From: DASZBR01 sp033763845
GTDB taxonomy: Bacteria > Pseudomonadota > Gammaproteobacteria > DASZBR01
NCBI GenBank assembly: GCA_033763845.1
Contig: JANRJR010000074.1
Span: forward strand, 1 to 35,200
Length of the DNA: 35,200 nucleotides
Direction: 5' to 3'
A program made the translations under genes and the position numbers. Below, piece after piece: positions 23,247 to 29,863 of this stretch; position 1 is the stretch's first letter; the number at the start of each line of letters is the position of its first letter. The notes beneath the pieces are model-generated. The model made no database searches. It was not told where the DNA came from and saw only the letters and a program-made list of their open reading frames with translations.

Positions 23247-24030
23247 AACAATGTTCCTCAAGGTTCGGAAATGCGGACGATTTAACCTCTTGGTCATAGT
23301 GGTTTAGTGCTGTCTGAATTAACGCAGTACCATTCAGATAATTTTTGAGGAATCTAGGTTTAAAGTTTTCATTCATGCCTAGCATGTCTTGCAGTACTAA
23401 TACTTGACCTGACGTATAAGGTCCTGCGCCGATGCCGATTGTAGGTATATGCAGAGAATCCGTAATGTTTTTTGCAACTTCTGTCGGCATGCATTCTAAA
23501 ACAAGACTAAAACATCCCGCTTCTTCAAGTAATTTCGCATCCAGTTTAATTTTTTCTGCGGCCTGTTGATTTTTACCCTGGATTTTAAATCCGCCCAAAC
23601 TATGAATCGATTGCAGCGTTAATCCCAAATGTCCCATGACAGGAATACCTGAAGTCACAATATGTTGGATTAATTCTAAATTTCCGTCAGCCCCTTCAAT
23701 TTTGATAGCATGCGCACCAGCACGTATGATTTTTTCGACGGCATTCATCGTTTCTACTAAACCTTTTCGATTCGAACAAAAAGGCATATCACCAATGATA
23801 AATTTATTGGGAGCACCTTTTGCAACGGCTGCAATATGTTGTGCCATGAGTTCGACAGTGGCGGGCAGTGTATTCGCATGTCCATACATAACCATCGCAA
23901 TGCTATCGCCCACAAGAATGCAATCAATATTACTTTTAGCAATAATTTGTGCGGACCAATGATCATAGCAGGTTACCATTGTAATTTTTTGATTTGCCGC
24001 TTTCATTTTTTGAAAATCATGAATATTCAT
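23233..24030 (-). CDS. panB: 3-methyl-2-oxobutanoate hydroxymethyltransferase
   Basis: A 265-residue TIM-barrel enzyme that makes ketopantoate from 2-oxoisovalerate and 5,10-methylene-THF. Motifs in order: MVTCYDHWSAQIIAKSNID, LVGDSIAMVMYGH (metal-binding Asp), FIIGDMPF, AHAIKIEGADG (metal Glu/active-site region), VMGHLGLTLQSIHSLGGFK, and IGIGAGPYTSGQVLVLQDMLGM. Length equals the family norm. The start overlaps the upstream panG-like gene by 14 bases and its end overlaps panC by 14 bases, so this part of the operon looks translationally coupled. Confidence 0.97.
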   Translation of the reverse strand: MNIHDFQKMKAANQKITMVTCYDHWSAQIIAKSNIDCILVGDSIAMVMYGHANTLPATVELMAQHIAAVAKGAPNKFIIGDMPFCSNRKGLVETMNAVEKIIRAGAHAIKIEGADGNLELIQHIVTSGIPVMGHLGLTLQSIHSLGGFKIQGKNQQAAEKIKLDAKLLEEAGCFSLVLECMPTEVAKNITDSLHIPTIGIGAGPYTSGQVLVLQDMLGMNENFKPRFLKNYLNGTALIQTALNHYDQEVKSSAFPNLEEHCYADN

Positions 24031-24736
24031 GGGTATTATTTCTCCTGTTCTCGAATAACGTTACAAAAGCGTTATAAATATCTTTAAATTCATCTGCTTT
24101 TAAGGCATCTAAGTGTTTACGAATAGTATCGCTATCATTGCGAACTAAAGGGCCCGTTAATGCAGTATTGTGATCCCGAATAATATTTTGAGTAATTTGC
24201 CTGAGATATAATTCACCCGCTTGTTTAGGTAAATTAAATTTTGTTTGAAATTCATCGAAAAACTTCTGCCATAAAATACAGGTAAAATTGCCGCTGAGTA
24301 CACACAGCATGTGATAGTAAGATTTTAATTCGGACGGAATCGTAAAAAAATCATTGGGTAAAAAATTTAAATGGTTTTCTTGATGGGTTTCGAGAATGAA
24401 GGGTATCTGTTTGTAAAAGTCTAGGCCGTATAAATTTTGCGAAAATGCCATCAACGGATGTGCGCCAATAATATTGGGTATGGATAATGCCCCAGAAAAA
24501 TGAACCAAAGGTTTTTGTTTGAGAAATTCATGTAAGGCTACAAAAGATTCAATAGCAGAATCTGAAAGTAGCAGTATGGTTAAAGTAGAGGTATCAAATA
24601 AAGTTCTGAGGGAAACGTCAGAATGGGTTCTGCGTGACCACTGCGAATAATTTATCCCAAGCAGGGATAAATAATGACCAAAATGTGTTGCCATCTTGCC
24701 GTTGCCGACAATCAGCGGGTGAGGTACCTGTCCCAT
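24017..24736 (-). CDS. panG: Rossmann/DUF2520-type protein, probable PanG ketopantoate reductase
   Basis: A 239-residue protein with an N-terminal dinucleotide-binding motif (PLIVGNGKMATHFGHYLSLL; GxGxxA) and a C-terminal all-helical half. This is the layout of Rossmann-like plus DUF2520 proteins. AHPLMAFSQNLYG in the middle is characteristic of that group. PanG was described in Francisella as a ketopantoate reductase unrelated in detail to PanE, with homologues reported in Coxiella burnetii. Placement directly before panB and panC, with a 14-base overlap, fits that role exactly. AGGA lies eight bases before the ATG. Assignment is by context and fold; I could not align it to the characterised enzyme. 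Confidence 0.75.
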   Translation of the reverse strand: MGQVPHPLIVGNGKMATHFGHYLSLLGINYSQWSRRTHSDVSLRTLFDTSTLTILLLSDSAIESFVALHEFLKQKPLVHFSGALSIPNIIGAHPLMAFSQNLYGLDFYKQIPFILETHQENHLNFLPNDFFTIPSELKSYYHMLCVLSGNFTCILWQKFFDEFQTKFNLPKQAGELYLRQITQNIIRDHNTALTGPLVRNDSDTIRKHLDALKADEFKDIYNAFVTLFENRRNNTHEYS

Positions 24737-24792
24737 GGATCAAGTCCTATCTTTTAAACTTGCGCTATTTTACTGCAAGATTAGGGGAAAGA

Positions 24793-24999
24793 CTAGAATA
24801 CCAAGTCAGGCGTGATCGTGCTAACAGCATTTTTTAGGATCATTTGGACACCATTGGTGTCCTCCAAAAAGAGTGTTTTTTCGTCTTGGCCCACAAGAGT
24901 GCCTCTAAGACGAATCCCGTGTCTTAAATAGATAGACACCGGTGTTTTGCTCCTAATTAATTCAACCAAAAAGGCGCTTTCAATATTACTTATCGTCAT
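24793..24999 (-). CDS. hfq: Short, divergent Hfq-like Sm protein
   Basis: A 68-residue protein with an Sm1 motif (PVSIYLRHGIRLRGTLVGQD) and an Sm2 motif (MILKNAVSTITP) that match bacterial Hfq, the RNA chaperone that pairs small RNAs with mRNAs as a hexamer. Distal-face residues such as Tyr24, Gly28, Ile29 and Arg30 are kept. The proximal pore is altered: E. coli Gln8 corresponds to Glu7, Tyr55 to Leu55 and His57 to Asn57, although Lys56 is retained. Only one of the paired rim arginines (16/17) remains. The loop between the Sm motifs is one residue longer, and there is no C-terminal tail. It lies 56 bases before panG on the same strand. It may be a second, specialised Hfq rather than the main one. 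Confidence 0.82.
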   Translation of the reverse strand: MTISNIESAFLVELIRSKTPVSIYLRHGIRLRGTLVGQDEKTLFLEDTNGVQMILKNAVSTITPDLVF

Positions 25000-25151
25000 C
25001 GTTCCTACCGTCTAAATAAAATGGTCTGTATGTGCGATACCATAGCTAGTAAATGGCTTACAGAAGAACTGCATAAAGAAAAAATATTTAGAGGGTTTTT
25101 GCTTGTTACGATGTTGTTAGCAGCACATAATATATGGTCATGTACCCTAGA

Positions 25152-25580
25152 TCAAGACTTTTGTTTAGGGGGTGGTCTCTCATCATCTTCATCAGGGAAT
25201 CGCAGGACATTAAGATGGCGCGTAGCCAAATATGCACGAAAACCAATTAGCAGCGGCGCAAGGGTAAAAATCGCATAAACGCTTTCGATGAAATTGATAC
25301 CAAATCGTGTAGTAAATGCGCCCAAGGTTGGCATTACGGCCCACAAAAAACAGACCATTCCAACAGATGGGATGTCAGCGATATAAAGAATTCCGCCAAG
25401 GGCTGCAGTCAGAAGACCTGGAAACACGACACGAGGAACGAAAAGCCCAAGAATAATTTCAATCAGACCAAAAAGACTGAAAAGTATAGCGCACGATTGA
25501 ATTAGTGTTTCATTCGCTTCAATCGTTTCACACTTTTTGAAAAAGTGGCTGAGATCAATTTTTAAGGAGATTCTTTGCAT
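25152..25580 (-). CDS. Unknown small integral membrane protein
   Basis: A 142-residue protein with about four hydrophobic segments (roughly 28-48, 51-67, 72-90 and 98-118), a short charged N-terminus, and a C-terminal cytoplasmic-looking tail that is acidic then Pro/Lys-rich (PDEDDERPPPKQKS). I do not recognise a family. No clear ribosome binding site precedes the ATG. It is divergent from the TPR/CaaX gene, with about 70 bases between starts. The hydrophobic periodicity supports a real gene. The 152 bases between it and hfq hold no convincing gene. Confidence 0.6.
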   Translation of the reverse strand: MQRISLKIDLSHFFKKCETIEANETLIQSCAILFSLFGLIEIILGLFVPRVVFPGLLTAALGGILYIADIPSVGMVCFLWAVMPTLGAFTTRFGINFIESVYAIFTLAPLLIGFRAYLATRHLNVLRFPDEDDERPPPKQKS

Positions 25581-25584
25581 ATTT

Positions 25585-25613
25585 TTGATTTAGCCATAAG
25601 TTATCGATATGAT
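25585..25613 (+). promoter_or_regulatory. Probable promoter of the TPR/CaaX gene
   Basis: TTGATT (25585-25590), a 17-base spacer and TATGAT (25608-25613) form a good sigma-70 promoter. It ends 36 bases before the ATG at 25650, which itself has AGGGGG four bases upstream. Confidence 0.6.
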
Positions 25614-25649
25614 CAATGCTTCGCGGTTGATTGAATAATAGGGGGTTAC

Positions 25650-26852
25650 ATGGACGAATCTAAATTTCAGCGAGGCATTTCTCTTTTAGTAAAAGATAAC
25701 CAAAAATCGTGGGAAATATTTCAAGATCTTGTTGAGCGTTTCCCTGAAAGTGGAAAAGCTTATTATTATCGCGCTCTTTCTCGTTATTATCTGTCTGAGG
25801 AAATTTCGTTAACGGAAGATGAAAAGACACTTGCGCAGCTGCGTATTGTGACGGATTTGGGTTGCGCCATTGACAATGGGTATAAGACCGATGAGTTGTT
25901 TAGGTTTTATGCAGTTGCGTTGCAGTGGAAACTAATCAGAAAAAAAAATATTGCCAGTGGATATGGTGTAGTAAACTTGCTGGAAAGGTCTAACTCGTAT
26001 TTTATCTCAATTATCAAGACTCAATATCGACTGGACGTCCTTTTCTTTATGGCGGTTAATAATTTTCGATTAGCCAAGTTTGGCGCAGCCGGTCACGGAT
26101 ACAAATTGGCGTGGGGTGCTTTCTTAGACTATCTGGATCATGTAAAGAAAACACAACATGACAAAGAATGGGGGGCTCAACTTGAAGAAAATGTTGCGCT
26201 TGCCTATCGCTATTTAGCCAAAGCCACTCTCAAAATGGGAGAATATGAGTGGGCTCTTGAGTATTCTAACAATGGTCTTGGCGCCACATGGGCTCTTGAG
26301 CTGCGTAATGCTTCTAGTTTTAGGTCAATTAGCCAATCTCTTAAGTTGTCGAAAGCACAAGCTCTATTTTATTTGGAAGAATATGGCACGGCCTTAGCGT
26401 TTGCGACTGGATATATTGACGAACGGCAAGATGAAGTGGAGGCGTGGCGTTTGCGCGCCAAAATCAATTTTGCACTCCGTTGTTGTGACGCAGCTATCAA
26501 GGATTGTTGGCAAGCCATCGCGTTCGACGCAGAACATGACGAAACGCTGCGATTAAAAGATGCTATTAATGAGCTGCGGCAAGCTTTTTTGGCAGCGCCA
26601 GCTGCTGCAGTTTCGCTAGATCTTCCTTCAGCACCAGTGATGACGGTGGAAGAACCACAGCAGGTTCGTATGGTTTTTTCTAGAGATGGGGGATCCAAGT
26701 ATGAAGTGCCATCCAGCGGGTTACCTGCTAACTGGTCACCCACTATGTTTGTATCGCCAAAAGAAGAGGTGCAGCGTCCCGAAGCTGTAGCGAGTTCTGC
26801 GCATTCATCCGTAGCGCCAGAGCGTGATACCAAGAAATGTATTGTGATGTAA
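25650..26852 (+). CDS. TPR-repeat protein with a C-terminal CaaX prenylation box (candidate effector)
   Basis: A 400-residue soluble protein with no signal peptide. Helical repeats of TPR type are visible at about 35-50, 182-212 (ALAYRYLAKATLKMGEYEWA), 232-255 (KLSKAQALFYLEEYGTALAF) and 264-293 (EAWRLRAKINFALRCCDAAI). From about residue 315 the chain is low-complexity, rich in Ala, Pro, Ser and Val, and looks disordered. It ends in Lys-Lys-Cys-Ile-Val-Met immediately before the stop (Cys codon at 26838). This is a textbook CaaX motif with Met at X, the type favoured by eukaryotic farnesyltransferase. Bacteria have no such enzyme; Legionella AnkB and other Dot/Icm effectors use the motif for lipidation in the host. 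A host-targeted, membrane-anchored scaffold is therefore the best inference. It has its own promoter. Confidence 0.85.
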   Translation: MDESKFQRGISLLVKDNQKSWEIFQDLVERFPESGKAYYYRALSRYYLSEEISLTEDEKTLAQLRIVTDLGCAIDNGYKTDELFRFYAVALQWKLIRKKNIASGYGVVNLLERSNSYFISIIKTQYRLDVLFFMAVNNFRLAKFGAAGHGYKLAWGAFLDYLDHVKKTQHDKEWGAQLEENVALAYRYLAKATLKMGEYEWALEYSNNGLGATWALELRNASSFRSISQSLKLSKAQALFYLEEYGTALAFATGYIDERQDEVEAWRLRAKINFALRCCDAAIKDCWQAIAFDAEHDETLRLKDAINELRQAFLAAPAAAVSLDLPSAPVMTVEEPQQVRMVFSRDGGSKYEVPSSGLPANWSPTMFVSPKEEVQRPEAVASSAHSSVAPERDTKKCIVM

Positions 26853-26875
26853 TCAAAAAAATGTGAAATAACTTT

Positions 26876-27262
26876 ATGACACTTTGTCCTTGTGGTTTAC
26901 CTCAAACCTATGAATCGTGTTGTAGTCGATTTATTTCTCATAACGACATTCCTACTACGCCTGAAGCATTAATGCGTTCGCGTTATACCGCCTATTTTTA
27001 TGGTGATATGGATTATATAGCGGAAACCATGAAATCACCGGCGGCGGATAAATTTAATATTGAAGATGCAAAAAGGCGTGCTAAAAAAATTAAATGGGTA
27101 GAATTAAACGTCGTTCATAGCACGCATAGTATTTTTAATGGTACTGTTGAATTTTATGCCAGTTATACAGACGGTAAAAAAATCATTGCTTTACATGAAA
27201 TCAGTGATTTTATTTGTGAAGATGGAAAATGGTTTTATGTGTCGGGCGTTTTTCTGGATTAA
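26876..27262 (+). CDS. YchJ family (UPF0225) protein with N-terminal SEC-C-like cysteine motif
   Basis: A 128-residue protein. It starts with the metal-binding pattern CPCGLPQTYESCC (Cys4, Cys6, Cys15, Cys16), followed by the YchJ core. The core includes TPEALMRSRYTAYFYGDMDYI, typical of the NTF2-like YchJ middle domain, and FVKWVELNVV-type and FYASYTDGKKIIALHEIS strands. The second SEC-C motif at the C-terminus of E. coli YchJ (152 residues) is missing here. The biochemical role of the family is not established. It begins 23 bases after the TPR/CaaX gene on the same strand, so read-through from that gene is possible. Confidence 0.85.
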   Translation: MTLCPCGLPQTYESCCSRFISHNDIPTTPEALMRSRYTAYFYGDMDYIAETMKSPAADKFNIEDAKRRAKKIKWVELNVVHSTHSIFNGTVEFYASYTDGKKIIALHEISDFICEDGKWFYVSGVFLD

Positions 27263-27346
27263 TATTTCTCCGTATTGATTACTTGCGTAGGAATTACGTG
27301 GGAAGTCGATACGCTAATTTATTTTCTCTCAAAAAAATATGATGAA

Positions 27347-27380
27347 CTCGTTGTTTTTAATTACATTAATTTTTAACGAG
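27347..27380 (+). promoter_or_regulatory. AT-rich hairpin overlapping the ribosome binding site of the next gene
   Basis: CTCGTT (27347-27352) pairs with AACGAG (27375-27380), and an inner TTAAT/ATTAA pair (27357-27361 with 27365-27369) is separated from it by U-rich internal loops. The right arm includes the first bases of GAGGAG, the ribosome binding site of the gene at 27391. TATGAT at 27338-27343 could be the -10 box. A heat- or ligand-sensitive start site is conceivable but unproven. Confidence 0.35.
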
Positions 27381-27390
27381 GAGAAAAGCC

Positions 27391-27969
27391 ATGAACGACT
27401 TAACACTAACACAAGCAGTGCTTAATGAGTTGTTAAATAGATTCAATAATTATTTGACTCGCATTGATAATAACGGTGGAACACGTGAACATCGCCATCT
27501 TTCAGATTCATATAAGCATCTTATTTCAACGGTAGCTAAAGTTGTTGGCGGTGCGCTATTTTTTGTTCCGGTCGTAGGGCCTGGGGTCGGTAATTTGGTT
27601 AAGGACGCAGGTCCTTTTGTTACGGAAGAATTAGCAAAGCTACATTACGATAGATTAAATAAGAAAATCGATAATGCAGGAAAAGTTGTTGATTATCTTG
27701 GAAATAATTATGCCGTTTTTTTTCGAAAAGTTGCTGAGCAAGTTGTTAAGGAGAATCAAGCGTTTACTAGTACTTTGCCAGATACCCTGAAAACACAACA
27801 GCGCCTTGCTAAGTACCTTGCTGTAAATGTGTTTGCTTCAGTTAAGCATAATGCCTCGCACAGTAATAATTCACTTGGTGCTAAAGTAAGTGAGACTATA
27901 AGTGATTTTAAAAACGCAAGAAGTCAAAAAGTATTTGCCAGTTATGGTCTGCGGCTGGGGAAGCGCTAA
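27391..27969 (+). CDS. Unknown protein with a glycine-rich hydrophobic segment
   Basis: A 192-residue protein that I do not recognise. A strong GAGGAG precedes its ATG. The N-terminal 45 residues are helical and polar. Residues about 47-70 form one hydrophobic, glycine/valine-rich stretch (VVGGALFFVPVVGPGVGNLV) that could insert in a membrane. The rest is helical with many Lys and Asn residues, and the C-terminus is basic (SYGLRLGKR). No signal peptide. It is monocistronic by appearance, with its own -10 box upstream and an intrinsic terminator 21 bases downstream. A toxin-like or host-directed role is possible, but nothing specific supports it. Confidence 0.75.
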   Translation: MNDLTLTQAVLNELLNRFNNYLTRIDNNGGTREHRHLSDSYKHLISTVAKVVGGALFFVPVVGPGVGNLVKDAGPFVTEELAKLHYDRLNKKIDNAGKVVDYLGNNYAVFFRKVAEQVVKENQAFTSTLPDTLKTQQRLAKYLAVNVFASVKHNASHSNNSLGAKVSETISDFKNARSQKVFASYGLRLGKR

Positions 27970-27990
27970 ATACAAGGAATAAAAAACTAA

Positions 27991-28019
27991 AAGCGCCGAT
28001 GAAAATTGGCGCTTTTTTT
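27991..28019 (+). terminator. Rho-independent terminator
   Basis: AAGCGCC (27991-27997), a 10-base loop and GGCGCTT (28008-28014) run into a T-tract. It sits directly after the unknown gene and before the PAS-LuxR regulator, separating their transcription. Confidence 0.88.
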
Positions 28020-28116
28020 ATGGTTTTACCAATGCGTAGTCGATACGGTATTTTCATCTATACAAATAGGCGTATTATGAAATCATCAATCAAAACGTTA
28101 GTCTTGGGGGTGCTTT

Positions 28117-28797
28117 ATGACAGAGACCTTGGAAGGCCGTGTCGATATTCAGAAATTATGTGATGTTAAGAAACGTATGCATGTTTATTTCATCGATACG
28201 AATAATGTTATTTTGGCCTGTAATCCGCTACGAGAGAAATTCCTTAAGGATATTATGGCTTGTGATCAGGTGGTAGGGCGAAATCTCAAAGAGTTCATTA
28301 ATGAATCGATAAATCATATCTCAGAGTTTGATCTTGAGGAAAACAAGCAAATTTTAGAGAGCGGTGTCGGTTCTCAGTTTTTTCAATCGTGGTTAATCAA
28401 ATCATTATATAGCTTAGATTTGTTAACGTGGAAAATGCCCATTTATGATTTAGCCGGCCGTCCCATGGGAATTTTGGTTACGTCACATGTGTTAAATACT
28501 TTTTCGATTGAGAAAGCCCATGCGTTGGGTTTGACCAAGCGTGAAATCCAATGCTTGTATTATTTATTTGAAGGGTACACTGCAAAAGAAATTGCAAAAA
28601 TTATTAAATTATCTCCACGTACTGTTGAGGGGTATGTTGAAAACATGAAGCATAAATTAAATTGTTCGATGACATCGGAGTTGCTCCTAATGTGTATGCA
28701 AAAAGATGTCAGGAACAGCTTGTTAACATTAAAAGGAATTGCGCATGGAGATCCTTTTGCTGATACAAGTGGAGTTCGTATTAACGTCATTGAGTAA
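28117..28797 (+). CDS. PAS-LuxR type transcriptional regulator
   Basis: A 226-residue protein. Residues about 20-125 look like a PAS sensor domain (MHVYFIDTNNVILACNPLRE near its start, and KMPIYDLAGRPMGILVTSHV at its end). Residues about 138-185 are a LuxR/FixJ helix-turn-helix: GLTKREIQCLYYLFEGYTAK, then EIAKIIKLSPRTVEGYVENM and KHKLNC. There is no receiver domain or acyl-homoserine-lactone-binding domain, so it is a one-component sensor of an unknown signal. The ATG is preceded by GGGGG at fitting spacing. It shares its layout with the regulator at the right end of the window. Targets unknown. Confidence 0.87.
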   Translation: MTETLEGRVDIQKLCDVKKRMHVYFIDTNNVILACNPLREKFLKDIMACDQVVGRNLKEFINESINHISEFDLEENKQILESGVGSQFFQSWLIKSLYSLDLLTWKMPIYDLAGRPMGILVTSHVLNTFSIEKAHALGLTKREIQCLYYLFEGYTAKEIAKIIKLSPRTVEGYVENMKHKLNCSMTSELLLMCMQKDVRNSLLTLKGIAHGDPFADTSGVRINVIE

Positions 28798-28811
28798 AGA
28801 GGTCTATTGAT

Positions 28812-28895
28812 ATGACACTCGTAGTTACTACGGATGTACCGCTAAACAAATTGGGCAGAAATTACAAATTTCATTCCGTTAAGCCTCATGGGTGA
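28812..28895 (+). CDS. Possible 27-residue small ORF after the LuxR gene
   Basis: An ATG with GAGG nine bases upstream opens 27 codons (MTLVVTTDVPLNKLGRNYKF, then HSVKPHG) before a TGA. It starts 14 bases after the regulator's stop and ends before the methyltransferase start. No family is recognised. It may be a real small protein or chance; there is no independent support. Confidence 0.25.
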   Translation: MTLVVTTDVPLNKLGRNYKFHSVKPHG

Positions 28896-28941
28896 GCGAT
28901 GTCGCATTTGCATTTCGCACGTTAGGCGATACTATACGATC

Positions 28942-29700
28942 ATGAAACTTCCTTTAGAATACAACGAGCTCTCGTCGTTATTTGATCTTGTCGGGAGCGG
29001 CAGCAAAAATGACGTCAATCGTGTGATTGGTAAAATCCTGAAACAATATCGCGTTAAATCCGTATTGGATTTAACGTGCGGCACGGGTTCCCAAGTTATT
29101 TGGCTAACCAAGCATGGGTTTGATGTTACGGGTTCGGATTACAGCCCTAAATTATTAAGCCGAGCAAAAGTTAAATTAAAAGCCGAAAAAATTAAAGCGA
29201 AATTACATCACGGTGATATGCGTACACAACGTTTAGGTCAATTTGATGCGGTAATTACTATCTTTAATGCCGTCGGCCATTTGACCAAAAAGGGTTTTGA
29301 AAAAGCGATGCGAAATATCCATCGCAATCTTAAACCCGGTGGGATTTACGTTTTTGATATTTTTAATCTGAACAGCATTAACGAAAAAGACATGTCAGGA
29401 TTTGATACCAATAAAAAAGCAAATGTAGATGGCATGAAGGCTCATATTTTTCAGTATTCAAAACTGGATAAAAAAAAGGGTTTACTGATTTCGTATGATA
29501 ATTATGTAATTGAAAAAAAGGGTAAAAAGCCGAGAAAATTCCAAGTTAAATTTCCCTTACAGATTTATTCACCTCAAGAATTAAATGAAATGCTGTCATG
29601 CACTGGATTTGACGTTGTTGCGCGTTATGGTGTGGATGGCTCAAAATTCTCAGAAAAACGCACGAAAGAGATGGTTACGGTGGCGAGGAAGGCAAGCTAA
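28942..29700 (+). CDS. Class I SAM-dependent methyltransferase
   Basis: A 252-residue protein with a Methyltransf_25/11-type core. SAM motif I is VLDLTCGTGSQVIWL (residues 41-55), the post-I acidic residue is in VTGSDYSP, and HHGDMRTQRLGQFDAVITIFNAVGH and LKPGGIYVFDIFN follow. The start is put at ATG 28942 (MKLPLEYNEL), where homologous methyltransferases begin; a longer reading from 28888 adds a Cys/Arg-rich stretch unlike the family. The substrate cannot be predicted. It is preceded by the PAS-LuxR gene with a gap of about 145 bases and is not obviously part of an operon. Confidence 0.85.
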   Translation: MKLPLEYNELSSLFDLVGSGSKNDVNRVIGKILKQYRVKSVLDLTCGTGSQVIWLTKHGFDVTGSDYSPKLLSRAKVKLKAEKIKAKLHHGDMRTQRLGQFDAVITIFNAVGHLTKKGFEKAMRNIHRNLKPGGIYVFDIFNLNSINEKDMSGFDTNKKANVDGMKAHIFQYSKLDKKKGLLISYDNYVIEKKGKKPRKFQVKFPLQIYSPQELNEMLSCTGFDVVARYGVDGSKFSEKRTKEMVTVARKAS

Positions 29701-29737
29701 AATCAATTCCAAAAGTCATTCAAGGAGAGTTGCCACT

Positions 29738-29821
29738 ATGAAAATAGGGGGCAAAATATCCCAAGACAAACGCGGCATTAAATTAAAAGGCTCCCATTTC
29801 ATACACAACATTTGTGGATAA
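29738..29821 (+). CDS. Possible 27-residue small ORF before cydA
   Basis: AAGGAG (29722-29727) lies ten bases before an ATG that opens MKIGGKISQDKRGIKLKGSH and FIHNICG before a TAA. It is lysine/glycine-rich and has no known family. It lies upstream of, and runs into, the presumed cydA promoter, so it is either an independent small gene or a chance frame. Confidence 0.3.
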   Translation: MKIGGKISQDKRGIKLKGSHFIHNICG

Positions 29822-29830
29822 TGCTATTAT
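29822..29830 (+). promoter_or_regulatory. Probable extended -10 promoter of cydAB
   Basis: TG-C-TATTAT (29822-29830) forms an extended -10 element 34 bases before the cydA ATG. The -35 region at standard spacing is poor (TACACA), which fits an extended -10 or an activated promoter. Confidence 0.45.
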
Positions 29831-29863
29831 AGCCTTCTGCAGATAAAGAATATGGAGGTCATC

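Noticed and set aside
25021..25278. Plus-strand frame of 85 codons antisense to the small membrane protein
   Set aside because: No ribosome binding site, a Ser/Arg-rich second half that mirrors the minus-strand gene, and a first half without recognisable features. The minus-strand frame has clear membrane-helix periodicity.
26369..26833. 154-codon minus-strand frame opposite the TPR/CaaX gene end
   Set aside because: Ser/Ala/Thr-rich shadow of the low-complexity C-terminal region, without a start signal. The TPR frame has a promoter and ribosome binding site.
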